Positions 49,831 to 63,000 of a stretch of DNA of 64,000 nucleotides are shown here, piece after piece. How positions within the stretch are numbered: position 1 is the first letter of the stretch; each line of letters opens with the position of its first letter. The notes beneath the pieces are model-generated. The model ran no database searches and was not told where the DNA came from. It saw only the letters and a list, made by a program, of their open reading frames with translations. Location: assembly GCA_027574665.1 (NCBI GenBank), contig CM050650.1, positions 54,667,304 through 54,731,303 on the forward strand, read 5' to 3'. Made by a program: the position numbers and the translations under genes. The DNA comes from Rhynochetos jubatus. Lineage: Eukaryota > Chordata > Aves > Eurypygiformes > Rhynochetidae.

Positions 49831-50631
49831 GAGAGCAGTTCAAGGGGCAGGCCCTAAGCCCGTTACCACCTGCTATCTGAATGAAGTGTACAAATTTCTC
49901 ATGCAAACCAACAAACTGGTTAAAGAATTATACTGAGTATTTCTATAATCATATTTTAAATTGCTATTTTGAAATGTCCTAACTAGCTCTGAATGTTCCT
50001 GACTCTTTTAAAAGCACATCTGTGGTGAACACTCGTTTCATGACAAATGAAGCTGCATAGCCCTTGTTCCAGGGTTATGTAGGCAGCAAATACGGTACTT
50101 TTACAGCAAATATTCATTTGGGTAAAACAGCACTTTCTGCTCTCACCTTCACCGGACTGGTTTCCGAGGCTTTTTCTTGAGGGCTGGATGATGATTGCAC
50201 ACAGCCTTTTTGTCATTTCCTTGCCTGAGAGCAAGAATGGGGAGGGCTAGTGAAGGAGGGGTTTCTTCCCTCAGTATGTCCTGTCAATTTTCCTTTGATA
50301 CAGAGACAAACTTGTTCCTTCACACTGTGCAAAACTGGCCTCTTTTGACAGAGGAACAGCATGAGCTCTCCAATAACGGCTGTGATGGGCAACTCAGTAG
50401 TTCCTACTCTAGTTCATCTCACCACAAAGACTGTGAGGATTCCTGTTAATTACAGTAAGGTCAATACAGTTAAGAACTGACCTTGGGGTGAGCTTGTAGC
50501 TCAGGATGAGCTTAGGAAAGAATGGGAATCTTCAATGATTTTTTGTGATGGACATAAAGCTCACGTGGGACAGCTAGAAATGATCAGATGCAATAAGTAG
50601 TTATTGGAAGAGTAGAGTTAATAGCAGCTGT
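49831..50631. other. Intergenic DNA between CR1 fragments
   Basis: About 800 bases with no recognised exon or repeat. Overlapping short frames on both strands at 49983-50449 have no support. Confidence 0.5.
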
Positions 50632-50725
50632 ACTGGAAGGAATACTTGGAGATCCTTTAATCTAACCAATTGCCACAAGCAGAGTTAACCTCAATGTCAG
50701 ATGAGGTTGCTGAGGGACTATTTGT
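50632..50725 (-). mobile_element. CR1 LINE 3' UTR remnant, - strand
   Basis: The + strand reads TGGAAGGAATACTTGGAGAT then CCTTTAATCTAACCAATTGC, CACAAGCAGAGTTAACCTC and GAGGTTGCTGAGGGAC. This parallels the reverse complement of a CR1 3' UTR of the GGAGATCATCTAGTCCAACC...CAAGCAGGGTCA...GCAGGTTGCCCAGGAC type. The identity is moderate, so an older subfamily is likely. Its 5' extension (rightward) is not clear. Confidence 0.6.
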
Positions 50726-53700
50726 GATTCAGCCACTGCTTTGTGCAGTTTCTCTTTCAGCACTCAGCTGCAGGCTGGTCCCAGTGCAATGATCACTGTG
50801 TCTTGGTCAAGGTTGTGAAGAAGTAATGAATCTTGCAAGGTCAGATTTTTTTTTTTCTCCTTGTATCCACTCGCATTACCTGCTTTTCACTAGGACTGTG
50901 ATGCTGGCAGTTCATGCAATACATTGGGATAAAAGGACAATTAGGCTGCCTGCCTGAGCTGGGAGAGTCAACGGCAAACGTGTGCTACAAGCAGAGTGTT
51001 TCTGACACTTGAGCCTGTCCCACTGGAGAAGCGATTGGGTAGGACTGACCCCTAAGGGCACTGTACAGGGCTGAGGGAAACTAGCAGCTTTTTCTTGTCC
51101 ACAAGAGCTAGTCCTTGCCCAGCCATTGGGTGGAACGAGGACCCTGACTCAATCCAGACTGATTGTCTGAAGTGTTTCCTCTGGTTGTGTTGAGAGTATC
51201 TTCCTGAACAGACACAAACTCTGGGCCTTGCTGTCTCCCAAAGAAGCTGATCAGTAATTGGTCTGTAGGTGAAGCTTCCTACTTGCCCCCTCTAGTCATT
51301 TATTATCAGCCCCCATTGCTTGTCTGGTGCTACTGCTTCCAAAGGTAGGTTTGTCTTGGGAGCGAGGGACAGGGTGTGAATCAAATGAGTGTTCAAAGAC
51401 AGTAGATGCACAATTGTGTCTTAAATACTACTTTTGGCTGCCTTCTGCATGGTTTGTTGAACAGGATGAAAAAGCACAAATGAAACCCAAGTACGCTGTT
51501 CATCACGTGTCCCCTCCTAGACCCCCATCTCAGCCCCCCAGCTGTGTTCCTGGAGCTTCTTGCTGGTGAGCCCTGCTCTTATGATCCTGACTGTTGGCAG
51601 GCTAGTAAGCTTGTATGGCAGGGTGATGGCTGTGGGTGACCTGTGGCTGGGGGCTGTGGGAGGATGGTGGCATGGGGGGCCTGCTGCTCCCCAGCTTTGT
51701 TCTCTGCTGTGGCTCCAACAACAGCTCATGAACTGGTTTTAATATCTGCAAACTTTCTGCTACCTGCTTGCAGAATGAAAAATTAATATGCTTATGCGCT
51801 GACTAAATTATGCTGTACTCTAATTCCTGAAGAAAATGTTGATAAGAGTGCTTTTGAGCAAGGATTTTAATATCCTTTCCAAGTGACTAAAGGAATTCCA
51901 ATTAGAGACCTTACATGTCATTTTCATTTCCCTTGTCATTGCTGTCTAATTCTGAAAAATGCTTCCATCTCTACTGCTTTCATGTATCACCTGCTTTTCT
52001 TATTTGTCCACCCAGCCATAATCCTGGTGGGTGACATGACAGCTATTTCCATGGCAAGAGCATTACAAATTCTAATAATATCTTTCACTGAAGTAGCACT
52101 TTTATCCCTGGTGGAGCTGTGCAAAATGAAGTTATATATACATACTTTCACCACATCATATGGTTTTCTAATTTCACGTTGTGCAGCTTCTGGTTACAAA
52201 ATTTCACGTAACTCGGAGGAAGAAAAACCCCACAACCCTCTTTTCCTTTGTGTTTTTAATTAAAAAAACCCCAACGCTTTAGCTTCAAAGTAGGATTTAT
52301 TTAGTTTTTGAATTGGAAACAAAGCTATTCAGTGTTTAAAAAATAATAATAAAGTGTGCTGTGTGATAAAATAGGCTTATTTTTTTTGTGTAACGAAAAG
52401 TAAAACCCAATTCAACCTGTCTGAGATTTTGCTGGTCAGTCTTGCATTTCATTGCTGCTATTCCATGAATCTTTACTTTGAAAAGGTCAAAAACATATTC
52501 CTGTGCTGAAGCTTTTATATGAAAGAATTGTTTAATCTGCCATTGAAATACAATGATATTTTGAAAGGGATGTGGCCGGCACTTAATGCCAGGCTGCAAC
52601 GTTGAGCAGTAGCTGATGGGATGCGATGAAGGGAGTACAATGCCCAAGTGTAACAGCAGCGAGGATTTTTGTGGGCTGAATATTAATGACTCAAACTGCA
52701 ATTTTCCCATGGCACTAGGGTTAACTTCTCTAAGCATGGAGGGCAACAAACAAGACATCTTCCTGGACAAGTGTCATGGCTTTAGTTAAGCACAGATGCA
52801 GAGGGAAGCATGCTGCCAGACCACTAGCACCAGTTTCTTTTGCAGTACCTGTGTTGTTTTTTGGTTTTTTTTTTTGTCCTTTCTAATTAAAAAATGTCTG
52901 TGAAATGATGAAAAAATATTCAGTGACTTCTTTGGGTTTTGGCTTAGAGAAAAAATGGTATTTCATAGACTCATCTAATAATTCTGCTCCGTGCCTGGGT
53001 GTGTTGTTTACATTGCATAACTGCTGCTGCAGCCTCCTATTGAGGCTACAGCTCGTTTGTTGAAACTCTTCTCTGCTGCATTTGTTCTCGTACAACACAG
53101 GGCCCACTCTTGGCTGGATTCTTATGTAATTGATGCTGATCAGGAATCAGCATCAGAAGGTAAAGGACTGACGCTGCAACGTGGTCCCAAAGAGGACTTG
53201 GTCTCCTTGTACATTAATTTATTTATGATAATATGCTTGAGAACTAAGAATATAATTTGAGTTGGTGAAATGTGCAGTGAGTCATTACTGCATAGCCCCA
53301 TCAACTTTCCAGAGGTGGCTGTGCAATTTGCATTTTGTCCCTGGAGAACCTGTGAGCTCAGTCCTGTCCAAATCAGAAGTACTTATGTATTTAGTCCACA
53401 CTTCAGTTCATTTTTATTAATCTGTATTTAGGTAAGGATTTCTCTGTACTCTGTGCTGTTACATCATTTGAAAGAAAACTTTTACTTTTAGTAGTCCTAT
53501 TTTGCAATGTGTAGCTCTGAATATCCCATAAAGGAGCTATTTCACAAGGAATAAGTACATGTTTCTTTGTAAATGCACCCACAAAAGACATCAGTGAATG
53601 ATGTCCTAAACTACTGAAATGTAAAGTGAATGCTTCATGAAATTCTGGGAGAAATCCCAGCAGGACTTGTCTAGTTCTCTCACTGGCCTTGGAGCTAGAA

Positions 53701-56249
53701 TCCGAAGAAAAAGCATGTGCAATGCTTTAATGGAAAAGGGATTACACAGTATACAGGAGTATGGCAAAATGTACTGTGGCAGTAGACAATGTCCTTGGTC
53801 ATGCAGAAGGACATTTTTGTAGGGGGAAAAATTTCTAATATATATTGTGTTTGGAAGGGTCATGCAGAAACTGTAACTGCGTGAAAGAACAAAGCAAATT
53901 AGATTACGTGTTCTTCAGCAAGATTGCCGCCTTTTGATGCTTTTGTGTAGATGCTGAATGCCTCCTAAAGGACTGAAGTTATCCTACAAAGCCCTCGGTC
54001 ATGTATACTGAAAAGCAAGGCTTTGAAGGACCTTTAATTATGAAGTTAGAAATAGTTATCTCTGATATTGTTTGAGAACCCTTATTTCATGCTTAAAACA
54101 ACTTATGATGCAAAAGTGACTACAAGTCTCATGACAAAGAATTTGTGACTAATAACAATGTGTAGCATGTAACATCCTTGATCTCAGAGATATGAAACCT
54201 GCTGGAAAGAGATTATCAAAACTCTGATGTCAAACCCCAGAGCATTCTTGGCTTGACCTAAAGTTAGGGGACTTATTACCTCCTTTGTTGCTCTGCTTAC
54301 AAAAGCTAATTCCTGCCGGGAGGTGCACATCAGGGACAACCTAAAAGAAAGCACCAAGCCTGGAAACTCTGGCTGCTTTTTCACTGCTATGTCCATTTTC
54401 ACTGCTGTCATAGGACTTTTTTTAAGCATCTGTGTATAAAATCAAGTTGAATATCTCTGCTCTGAAAAACTAGTTCTTTAATTCTTTCTTATTCTTTACA
54501 TTCCTCAGAGGAAGTAACATCCATTGTATACTATAACTAGCTGTGCCAAAGCATCTCTCTGTTTCCAGTTTGGGATCCTTTCTTTGCTGTTCCAGGGCAA
54601 ATCTCACATTCCTAAAGAGCTCAGTTCAGTTGCCCAAACAGCAGCCATCTAGTGCTGTTTGAGTGCTATGGGGTTTCTGACCAGTCTCTCAGCATCAGCA
54701 GATGTGATGTGGAGAGCACCAGGCGTTTGTACCCTACTGAGGGGCAGCTGGAGTGGGATGGGGTGAACTCTGGTATCTCAGGGGGCCTGAGGCTGCTAGC
54801 TTAGCAGAAATGGACCCAACCTATCCTGGTGCATCCAATTGTGCAGGTGTGAAAGCCAGCACTAGACAGATGGATAAGGCTTAATCTTTTATCAGCATCC
54901 TCCCCTTGCAATTTCCATAGGCAAGAGGTCTCGCTGTCCTTCCCTGCTTGGGTAATGAACAGAGGAGAGCAAACAGGGCCATTTGTGGGGCAGTTTTTCC
55001 AGGGAAGGGAGGAGGAAGAAGAAAAGGGGGATTGGGTCCTGGAAAGCATATAAGCTTGTTGAATTTCTGCCTTGTGAGGTTGGTGGGTGTCCTTTGGGAG
55101 TGGCTGGGAGATTCAGGAGCTTCCAGCTGAGCCACTGTGGACCGTGCTGGGTGGATGCTCGTTGAGGGTGTCAGCACGCCTGGAAAGTGGCACCTTGGTG
55201 TTGAAAAAGGGAGGCAGCACCTTGGGACTGTACGCTGGGACTTCATACTTGGGTGTGTTTTGGCTGTTGCTACCTAGCTTGCTATGGGCGTTGTGAGTGC
55301 ATTAATGAAAGGGGAGATGCTAAATTTCTACAAACTGTTCAAAACCAAGCGGACCTTTCTGCTGAAGGTGGAGGAAGAAGGCCAGAAAGAGCTGTGGTTT
55401 CCCACAAGATTGCACAGGGTGCACTATGGGTGATCACCTCCTGGGCCAAATTTTGTCAGTCTGGGGAGGCCGTGGTCCCCAGTTTCCTTCTCCAAAGTCT
55501 GGGCTGGAGCAGCTGGGAGTGATGGGAAGCTTGCTAGCTGAGGTCTAATCCCATAGAGAAGATCAGCCCCCTGGCTACTGTCACAACATGCCCCTGTACC
55601 AAGGGTGTTCCTGCAACCCAGCAGGCCGCCAAGGCTAGGAGGAGGCAGGTGATGGAGAGAGAGACTAATATTAGGCAAAACGACAACTGGATCTGTGATG
55701 TCTGGGTGAACTGCATCGTAACCTGCCTGCTGTGCACAAAGGTAGGGGACCTCATGAGTGGCTTACAGTTTTCACTTGAGGGTGCTGGGAGAAGCTAGTG
55801 GCTGTGGTCCCAGTTGGTACCTACAAAGGGATGTTCTGGGGGATGCCTTGAGGTTGGAAGCCAAGAAATTCATATCTCAGACCTCTGCAGTAGCACTGTC
55901 TCAAATGCTGCCAGGGCTGTAAACAGAGCTTAGGAGACGGGCAAAGAGCTGGTGTCCCAATGCACAGAGGTGATGGGACAGAAAGGTAGGATTAAAACAC
56001 TTTGGGAAATTAGCAAGCTTCAGGGAAAGAGAGACCTTTACAGGCTGTAAGGCTTGTGCCATGGTTAAAATAAGGCCAGGCTGTGCACCTCTGAAAAGAC
56101 AGAGAGGGAAGTAAAAAGCCCAAGTGTAATAACCAAGGCTGCCTGCAGTCCCGCTCGGCCAGCAATGCTGAGTGATGGAGCTAGAGCAAAACTTACTGTT
56201 TTACAGAAGCGTTTGGTGTTTAAAAAAATAGGATGAGGGAATGAGAATT
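50726..56249. other. Intergenic DNA, no gene recognised
   Basis: About 5.5 kb. A 126-codon + frame at 51883-52263 encodes a hydrophobic, Ile/Leu-rich stretch but has no family resemblance. The - frame 52336-52770 (144 codons) is equally unsupported. From about 55.3 kb the sequence becomes purine-rich on the + strand leading into the old CR1; it may be the 5' part of that element but shows no ORF1 motif I can defend. Confidence 0.5.
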
Positions 56250-57905
56250 CCTTGCTCAAATGGCAACCCTGATGAAGCAGTCATCCCAGGGACATGGTGG
56301 GAGGAGGATAATCAGTGGCATACGGTGTTGCCAGGCTACCAACCTTGCAAGATGAGAAAGCAGGACATATTGGCGGGGGAGTGACACTGTATTTGAAGGA
56401 TAATATGAAGTGTAATAGCGTATAAATTTTCCAAGGAAAAGGTGTGCGGTGGAACTCCTAATAACAAGGTGTCGTGGTAAGATCGAACTGACCATCTCCT
56501 TCTTGGGCCAGGGACTGATCATCCTGACACGACCAGAAAATGTCACGCGAGGTGAGAGGAGCTGCAGTTTTAAGGCAGGCAGTAAATCTGATTGTTGTAA
56601 CGTCCCTCTCTAGACTGGGTTGATGCCTTGTCGGGGCAAGGTGTAGAGGCAAAAAGATTTTTACATGCTGTGCGATTGCTTCCTAGAACAACCTGCAAGA
56701 GAAGATGCTGATCCGTGTTTGGTCCCAAGTGGTGCATGAGACCTACTTCAAGAAGTAGCCATGAAAGACCAGCTCTGTAACAGCTGTCTTGACATGATAA
56801 GATTTCAGCAAAAGCAAGCCAAATGAATTCAGAACGTGAATATTCAATTTCAAGAAAGGAAATTGTGAAAATCAGGCAATTTGTCAAAAAAGAAAATAAA
56901 ACAACCTTGAAAACAGTAGTCTAGGAGGTGAGAAATCTGGAGGCCTCTCAAAATTACTGTATTAGAAGTTTAAGTAAATTTTGCATTGTAATTAAAAAAA
57001 AAAAACCAACAGATCCAGTAAAATCCCTTCAAGGCTTAATAGGGAAGTTGAGGCTATCACAAGGAGAAGATCAATATTAAAAAATGGGAAAACTGCCCAA
57101 ATGAGAAGTACTCATAAATTATGACTGGTAAATAGGCATTAGGAAGACAGGGTGAGGGAAAACAAAAAACCAAAACACCACCCAAACCCCTAAAACTTGA
57201 AGATAGCAGTTCAAGTATCTTTTGCAGGGCTAGTGAAGAATTTGAGTGCATCAAAACTGGGAAGCCAGACATGGAATTGATGGGACCACTTGCTGGCCAA
57301 AGGTGAAAGATGGTCTCAGTGCAACTGTGTGCTCGGTGCATCATCCCCGAGAAGCTCAGTGTATTCATGTTGATTTTTGCTTCTGGAGATATTCCTACAT
57401 CCAACGTCGTCTTCACGCCAGGAAGGTCATAGGAGCCAGATCAGGTTTGACCAAGCAGGTAAGTTGGCAAGTCCCTGAGACTAGATGGCATCTAGCCTGG
57501 ACTTTGGAAGGATCTCCGAGGTGAAGTTACTGAACTTCTGCCTGTGTAACGCATTGTTGTACGTAACCGCTGTGCAGCGGACTGGTGGGTTGCCTGTGTA
57601 ATTCCTACTTGTGAAATGGGTCTGGAGAAGATCTGCGGATGTACAGAGCAGCAAGATTGATTTCTACCCTTGGCCAGTTAGTATAAGAAACAGCAAGATC
57701 ACTGAAAGTGTGGGTAAACTTGGAAAGTCTCCATCACTGTAGTGAGATCCTGCCTTGCTCTTCTGCTGAAGTTTTATACATGCATCAAAGAAGGAATGTT
57801 GGGGAAGCTCTAGCTGGTATACTGTAGCTTGAATCTTCTAGATTCATTGAGCCAGCCTAGATGGACCATTGCTCTAACCGAACAGGGCATTTCTTATGCT
57901 CTCAG
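56250..57905 (+). mobile_element. Old CR1/L3-like LINE, endonuclease part to 3' tail
   Basis: Near 56270-56420 the frames give PGTWWEEDNQWHTVLPGYQP and, shifted, GGGVTLYLKDNMKCN. This is the CR1 apurinic endonuclease pattern (ETWWDDSHDW....GY.LFR.DR..RRGGGVALYV). At 56780-56900 a decayed MNSEREYSISRKEIVKIRQF segment resembles the CR1 linker between endonuclease and RT. At 57848-57905 the sequence CTAGATGGACCATTGCTCTA followed by GGGCATTTCTTATGCTCTC is the classic ancient CR1/L3 3' end. The RT domain between is not recognisable. Many stops and frame changes are present. Treating all three parts as one insertion is an inference. Confidence 0.6.
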
Positions 57906-58065
57906 GCACAAGATTTATGCTCTTGTGAATCTTTGCAAACAGAATGAATTCTGTTATTCGGGGCACTGTGTGAAGAGCTGCTGTGGTTGGTGGTATGACA
58001 CTGCAGTCTTTCTTCTCTTGGAGTGTACCTGCTCATAATGCAGACAATGTTCTAAGTTAATGGAG

Positions 58066-58296
58066 GGTACATTTAGATTGGATATCAGGAAGAAGTTCTT
58101 CCTGGAGAGGGTGGTGAGGCACTGGAACAGGTTGCCCAGAGAAGCTGTGGGTGCCCCATCCCTGGCAGTGTTCAAGGCCAGGCTGGATGAGGCTGTGAGC
58201 AACCTGGTCTAGTGGAGGGTGTCCCTGCCCATGGCAGGGGCGCTGGAACTAGATGGTCTTTAAGGTCCCTTCCAACCCAAACCAATCTGTGATTCT
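58066..58296 (+). mobile_element. CR1 LINE, short young 3' fragment among older copies
   Basis: Starts abruptly inside ORF2 (the text TTTAGATTGGATATCAGGAA encodes LDIRK), remains open through RHWNRLPREAVGAPSL to the TAG at 58210-58212, and ends in the 3' UTR CCAACCCAAACCAATCTGTG then ATTCTT. It matches the fragments at 12.5 kb and 21 kb closely, so it is much younger than the CR1 fossils on either side. The extreme 5' truncation and the lack of an obvious target duplication are normal for CR1. Confidence 0.95.
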
Positions 58297-58609
58297 TCCT
58301 TTCTCCTGTTTTGTCTGGACACTGGACAGAGGAACAAACAAGATCTGATTCCTGAGAACTTGCAGCTAATTTCCCCAGTCTGACAAATCACCAACAATAA
58401 TTTGTTTGCTGCTAAGGATTGGCAGAGATGTCCCAGCAAAAAATGAACTCACAGATTCCTTCAGAACAGGATGGGGGTTTGGTTAGCCAGGTGTCTGTTG
58501 AAAACAAGATGACAGGACAGGGATGGTTTCTTAGTGTGCTGATGGAGAGTTTTGATAGAGGGTGCTAAAAGCAACTGGGAAAGGAAATCCTTAAAGATTT
58601 GTTTCTTAC

Positions 58610-60003
58610 TATTAGAAATATTTGAGAATTTTATGTTGGAGAGCAATTTATAGGGTGGTGATCATGAAACAATAGAGTTCATGGAACTCTGGAAGAGAAG
58701 AGGTGGTGACAGGACAGCCAGGCCCTTGGACAACTGGAAAATGACAAATGTGATACTGATAATTAAAAAAGGGAGAAGCAGTAGGAAAAATATTTTTAAC
58801 CAATAGCTTCAGTTCTCTGAAAAATTCTGAAACAAATAGTTATGCAGCATTTTGTAGGCACCCTTGAGATAACAAGGAAGTATGTAGTATCCATTATGAA
58901 TCTGTCAAGAGCAAAGTGTGTTAGGCTAGTTTAAATTATTTCTACAAAATGGTGACTCGTTATAGGTCAGAAAGAATCAGCAGAAGATGGCATTTAACCT
59001 TTTCACACATCCTTATAAGTAAGCTATGGAAAAATGGTCAGAATGAAATTGTCCTAGTGTAGGATCAAAACTTATTGAGTACACATTTTCTCAGGTGGAG
59101 TCAAAGGTTTGTAGTCAGAGTGAAAGGAGAGATCAAGTGGGGATTTGAAGAGTATATATTAGGTTTCCTTCCTAATCCAAAATATCTTTGATCATTTGAA
59201 GATCCAAAATAACTTTGATAAATTGAAGAAATTGCTGGGAAAGACAAGGAAACAGTTCAACAGCCACAAGTGCACAGTAGTACCCAGAGGTAGTTAATAA
59301 GTGCAAGCTGTCAATATTTGCCCTGAGGCAGTCAATGCAGGTATGAGAAGGGAGGCGAGTGCCCAGGTAGCAGCCTGCCAGAATAGAGTCTGGGGGTTGC
59401 AGAGAAGCAGAGGCTGAAGGGAGTCAGCAACTCCATGCGAAGAAGGCCAACCTTGCAGCTGGTGGGTGGAGAGTGGTGAAACACCAGGAATTGGCCAGAC
59501 ACCTGCTGTTTTTTCTGAACAGGCTAGGCTGGGGGTAGAGATTTGCACCTCATTTTGGGCGGTAGGCTTAAAGAAAAATGAGGACTGCCTGGGAGGATGA
59601 ATGTGAAGACGCTGGTAGCATGATTAGAGGGCTGGCAAACATCACCTGCTGGGATGAAAGAATGAGGTTGGTTAATGTGAAGCAGGGGGATGGAGGGGAA
59701 CAAAGGAGCAGTCTTTGAATATGTGAAAGGTTCTTACAAGGAGGAGGAGAATATGATAATTCTGTAGTTATGGTAGATATGGCAAGATGTAGTGGGTTTG
59801 AATCTACTGGAAGTGCAGCAGGGATGATTCAAATTAGACATTAGGAAAATGTTTCTAAAATGAATATAATGAAGGACTGGAATAGATTCCAGAGTAACAA
59901 TGTTGGTGATGAAAGTGTTTAGGACAGGTAAGCAGAGTCTGTCCTGGAAAAGACAGGCATACAAGGTGATTCTGCTGTGGGACAAAATTGTTCTGAGACT
60001 CCA
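58610..60003 (+). mobile_element. Old CR1 LINE, endonuclease C-terminus to 3' end
   Basis: GDHETIEFM near 58660 matches the SDHE.IEF motif at the end of the CR1 endonuclease. WTTGKMTNVILIIKKGRSSR at 58730-58790 matches the RT entry (W..ANVTPIFKKGRK), and the next bases resemble NYRPISLTSVLEK. KLKKLLGKTRKQFNSHKCTV (59218-59276) fits the region just past the palm. FEYVKGSYKEEENM (about 59716) and RKMF...KDWNRFQ (59840-59890) fit the C-terminal domain. The 3' end is a decayed GATTCTGCTGTGGGAC...TCTGAGACTCC at about 59967-60003. Large internal losses and many stops. Older than the fragment at 58.07-58.30 kb. Confidence 0.7.
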
Positions 60004-63000
60004 TTTTCTTCCTACACTATGTTGTTCTGATTTAGTATTTTCAAACTCAGAACCTTTTCTGAACTGCTTTCCCTTCTTCTGTGTTCTATTTTGTGTTCTC
60101 TTTGATGTGATGCTTTCTTTGAGTAGTGCCGCTGATACTTTTCTGCTCCTCTGTTTTACCCAATTCAAAACCTTAGAAATTGTTTGTGTGACACTTGTAT
60201 CCCCAGTCTGCAAAAAACAAGCTGATACTTGGTGCAATAATCACTGAGGAGAGAATTGTTTTGATGAAAAGCTCAGGAAAGGGTTATGGAATTAGAAATA
60301 TTTTCAGTGTTTGTTTTATGAATACCTCGACTTTTTTAGGATTCTACCCTTCATGTTTTTTATTCTTCTCCTCTAGCTGCTCCTGCTGTATTCTGTTCTC
60401 CAAAGCCAGTAAGTGTATAGGCAAGGCATTTCTTGTTTCCTGTTCTTGCAGTCTTGTTACCTCTGCAAGCGTACTGCTTCCCTCAGTGTTGCCTGTGCTA
60501 AGTAATGGAGGAACACCATGTAATTTCTTAGTGAAGTTGGAGAAATCTTTACATCATTGGTAACTGGGACTAACTTAGGTGTTTGCCATATTTATGTCTG
60601 AGCAGAAGGAGGTTGGATGGATAAAAGTTTGGTCTCCTGTGTGCAGAGTTTACTCCCAAGGTAATATTCTTCCTTTGCTAACCACCATGTGCCCACCCAC
60701 TCGACCTGTCCCTCTTCTTAGGAGCAAAAAGAGCAGCGAGTCAACGTTTGTCTTTTGCTGGTAAGTATTGAGCTTTTCACAAGGTTTCCTCTCATGAGAT
60801 AGTGTGGTGAAGCATCTGTAGCTCTTCCCGTCACTATAACTTGAAAGTTTTGCCTGGAAAAATTGGTTTCAGATCTGTTCAGCCATTTCATTCTGCTTAT
60901 GAAAAAGGTTTGTGAGACTTGTGGAACTTGTGTTAGAGCCACCTGTTAAAAGTTAGCTATCAAAAAGCTGTGAGAGGATGTCTCACTGCTCAGGTGGGGT
61001 GTTTCCAATTAATGGATGAAATAGGAGTGGGACTGATGCCCATGAGCAGAAATCACAGGCAGCTGGTACCCTGCAACCCATATCAAAACCTCATCTGCGC
61101 CTCAGTCACTGCGGGTGAGAAAATGGCATCACTGTTCACTTCAGTAGCCCTGGGAATGGCCAATTCCAGCTGCATCTCGGTGCTGATGTAGGCTATAGAA
61201 GACAAAATAAATTCGCCAAAGGGCATAGGGAGATAATAGTCCTAAACTGTTTGTGTTGCCCTTCTGTTGGGTTTCTTGCCTCTGGAAGCAATCAGGGCGC
61301 CCTTATGAGACTTGACATAGCTTGTTTGTGACGGTGAGTGAGGGTTAGGTCACCTCATGCTCTCTGCGGCCTCCAGCACAGGGGCAGCAGTTCCAATGGA
61401 GGATGAGCAGGCAGCTGGGTGGAGTATAGCCAGAGGCAATTTTTGAACTGCCAAAGACCATGAAAAAAATCTCCTGAATGTTAAATTCATTGCCTGACTG
61501 CTGGTAAATCTCTCCTCTGGGGCCATTGCAGGCAGCCTTCACCCTTTGATATGGAGTGGCTGGTCAGACTTACCACCTGTGTCCCGGTGGGGCAGCTTTT
61601 TAAAAAGATGCACATAGGCTGGGAGGCGGTTTTATTCTCTGCTTGGTTCATTTGTTGCACAGCCACGCAGAAGGCAAGCCAACAAAAGATTCAGCAGAGT
61701 GGCTTTGAATGGCAAAAGGGCTCTGATGGAGATGTATGGTTGTATCTGCTTAGTCTTCACGCTGAAGTGGTAATGTTCATCAGGGAGTATGAACCAGCTT
61801 GGCAGATGCTGTTGTCTTGGAGAGAGTGTTAACACTGATGCCCTCCTTATTGCTAGCTTTGATCAATGATTTCAGTAATAAAGGAAGAATCGGTGCTTGC
61901 TGATTAAGATTCCGCTGTGGAGAGAAGTATGAAAGATAGATGATAGACCTTGATGGGTAGTGACCTTTAGTTTCCTTAATAAATGCAAATCAATTGTATT
62001 CCTCATCCAAAAGCAAGCTAACAGATAGCTACCAAAGGAAAGCACTTGTATCCTTGTGCCCCAGAGTGTGCAGAAAACGAGTTGCAGGGAGAATGTGAAC
62101 ACCCAGGTTGCTGCTGGTGGGAACAGGGAACCGTGGTGTGGGGCCAGGATGGGGTGAGCACGTTGATCGCAACAGCAAGATGGAAGTACAGAGGCCAAAT
62201 TAGTATGAACTTTTCTGGATGGAGGGGGATTCTTTAGCACCTCTTTTCTGGGAGTTGGCTCTTCTGTTTCTGGCTCTGGGGGGGGAGAATAGCAACCAGA
62301 AGCAGCAGAGATTAAATTACCGCAACCTGGGATAGCAAAGCAGCATTTGACAGAAATTCTGAGGCTGAAATTCTTGCAGACGTCACAGCTGGCATCAAAA
62401 TGTCTGAGCTCGGGGAAAAGAAAATTATTTCTGTGTTGCTTAGTTCTTTGCGACAGGGGGCTTGCTTACATCCTAAAAATAGACCAGACCTCTCCACAGT
62501 TTTGAACGGAATCATTTTAACATAATGTATTTCCCTCCACACAACCCTGTTTCTCCATGAATGGATTGTTTTCTATAGATGACATTTTATCATACAAGAC
62601 ATGTCAAGGAATTTCCCCCTCTAATGTTCATTATTAAATATGATTTAAATTGACTTAAGAAACCATTCTGTGAGCTCTGTAGCACTGAAGCCTTCTGTTT
62701 CTATTTTTTTTTTTTTTTTTTGAGAGGGGAAATACCCCAGGTCATTCATGTGTTATGACAAGATGTTCATTCAATGATTTCAGGCAAGCAAATGCCCCCA
62801 TTCTGTGGTTTTGCTTTGATTAGCACCCATTACATACTTCTGTGCATGAATGCATTATACCTTCCTTTAGCTCTCAGGAGTCTAGTGCTGTTCAGGCAGT
62901 GCTGTAAGAAAGAACTGGACCTTTTCTTTCACTGTGTGCATTGGACTAGATGGCAGTGATTTACAGCATGCCTTAGAAAAAGCAAGAAGTCGTCAGATTG

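Noticed and set aside
51883-52263. 126-codon + frame with membrane-like hydrophobic stretches
   Set aside because: AT-rich DNA readily gives Ile/Leu/Phe-rich frames; no family resemblance and no exon boundaries.
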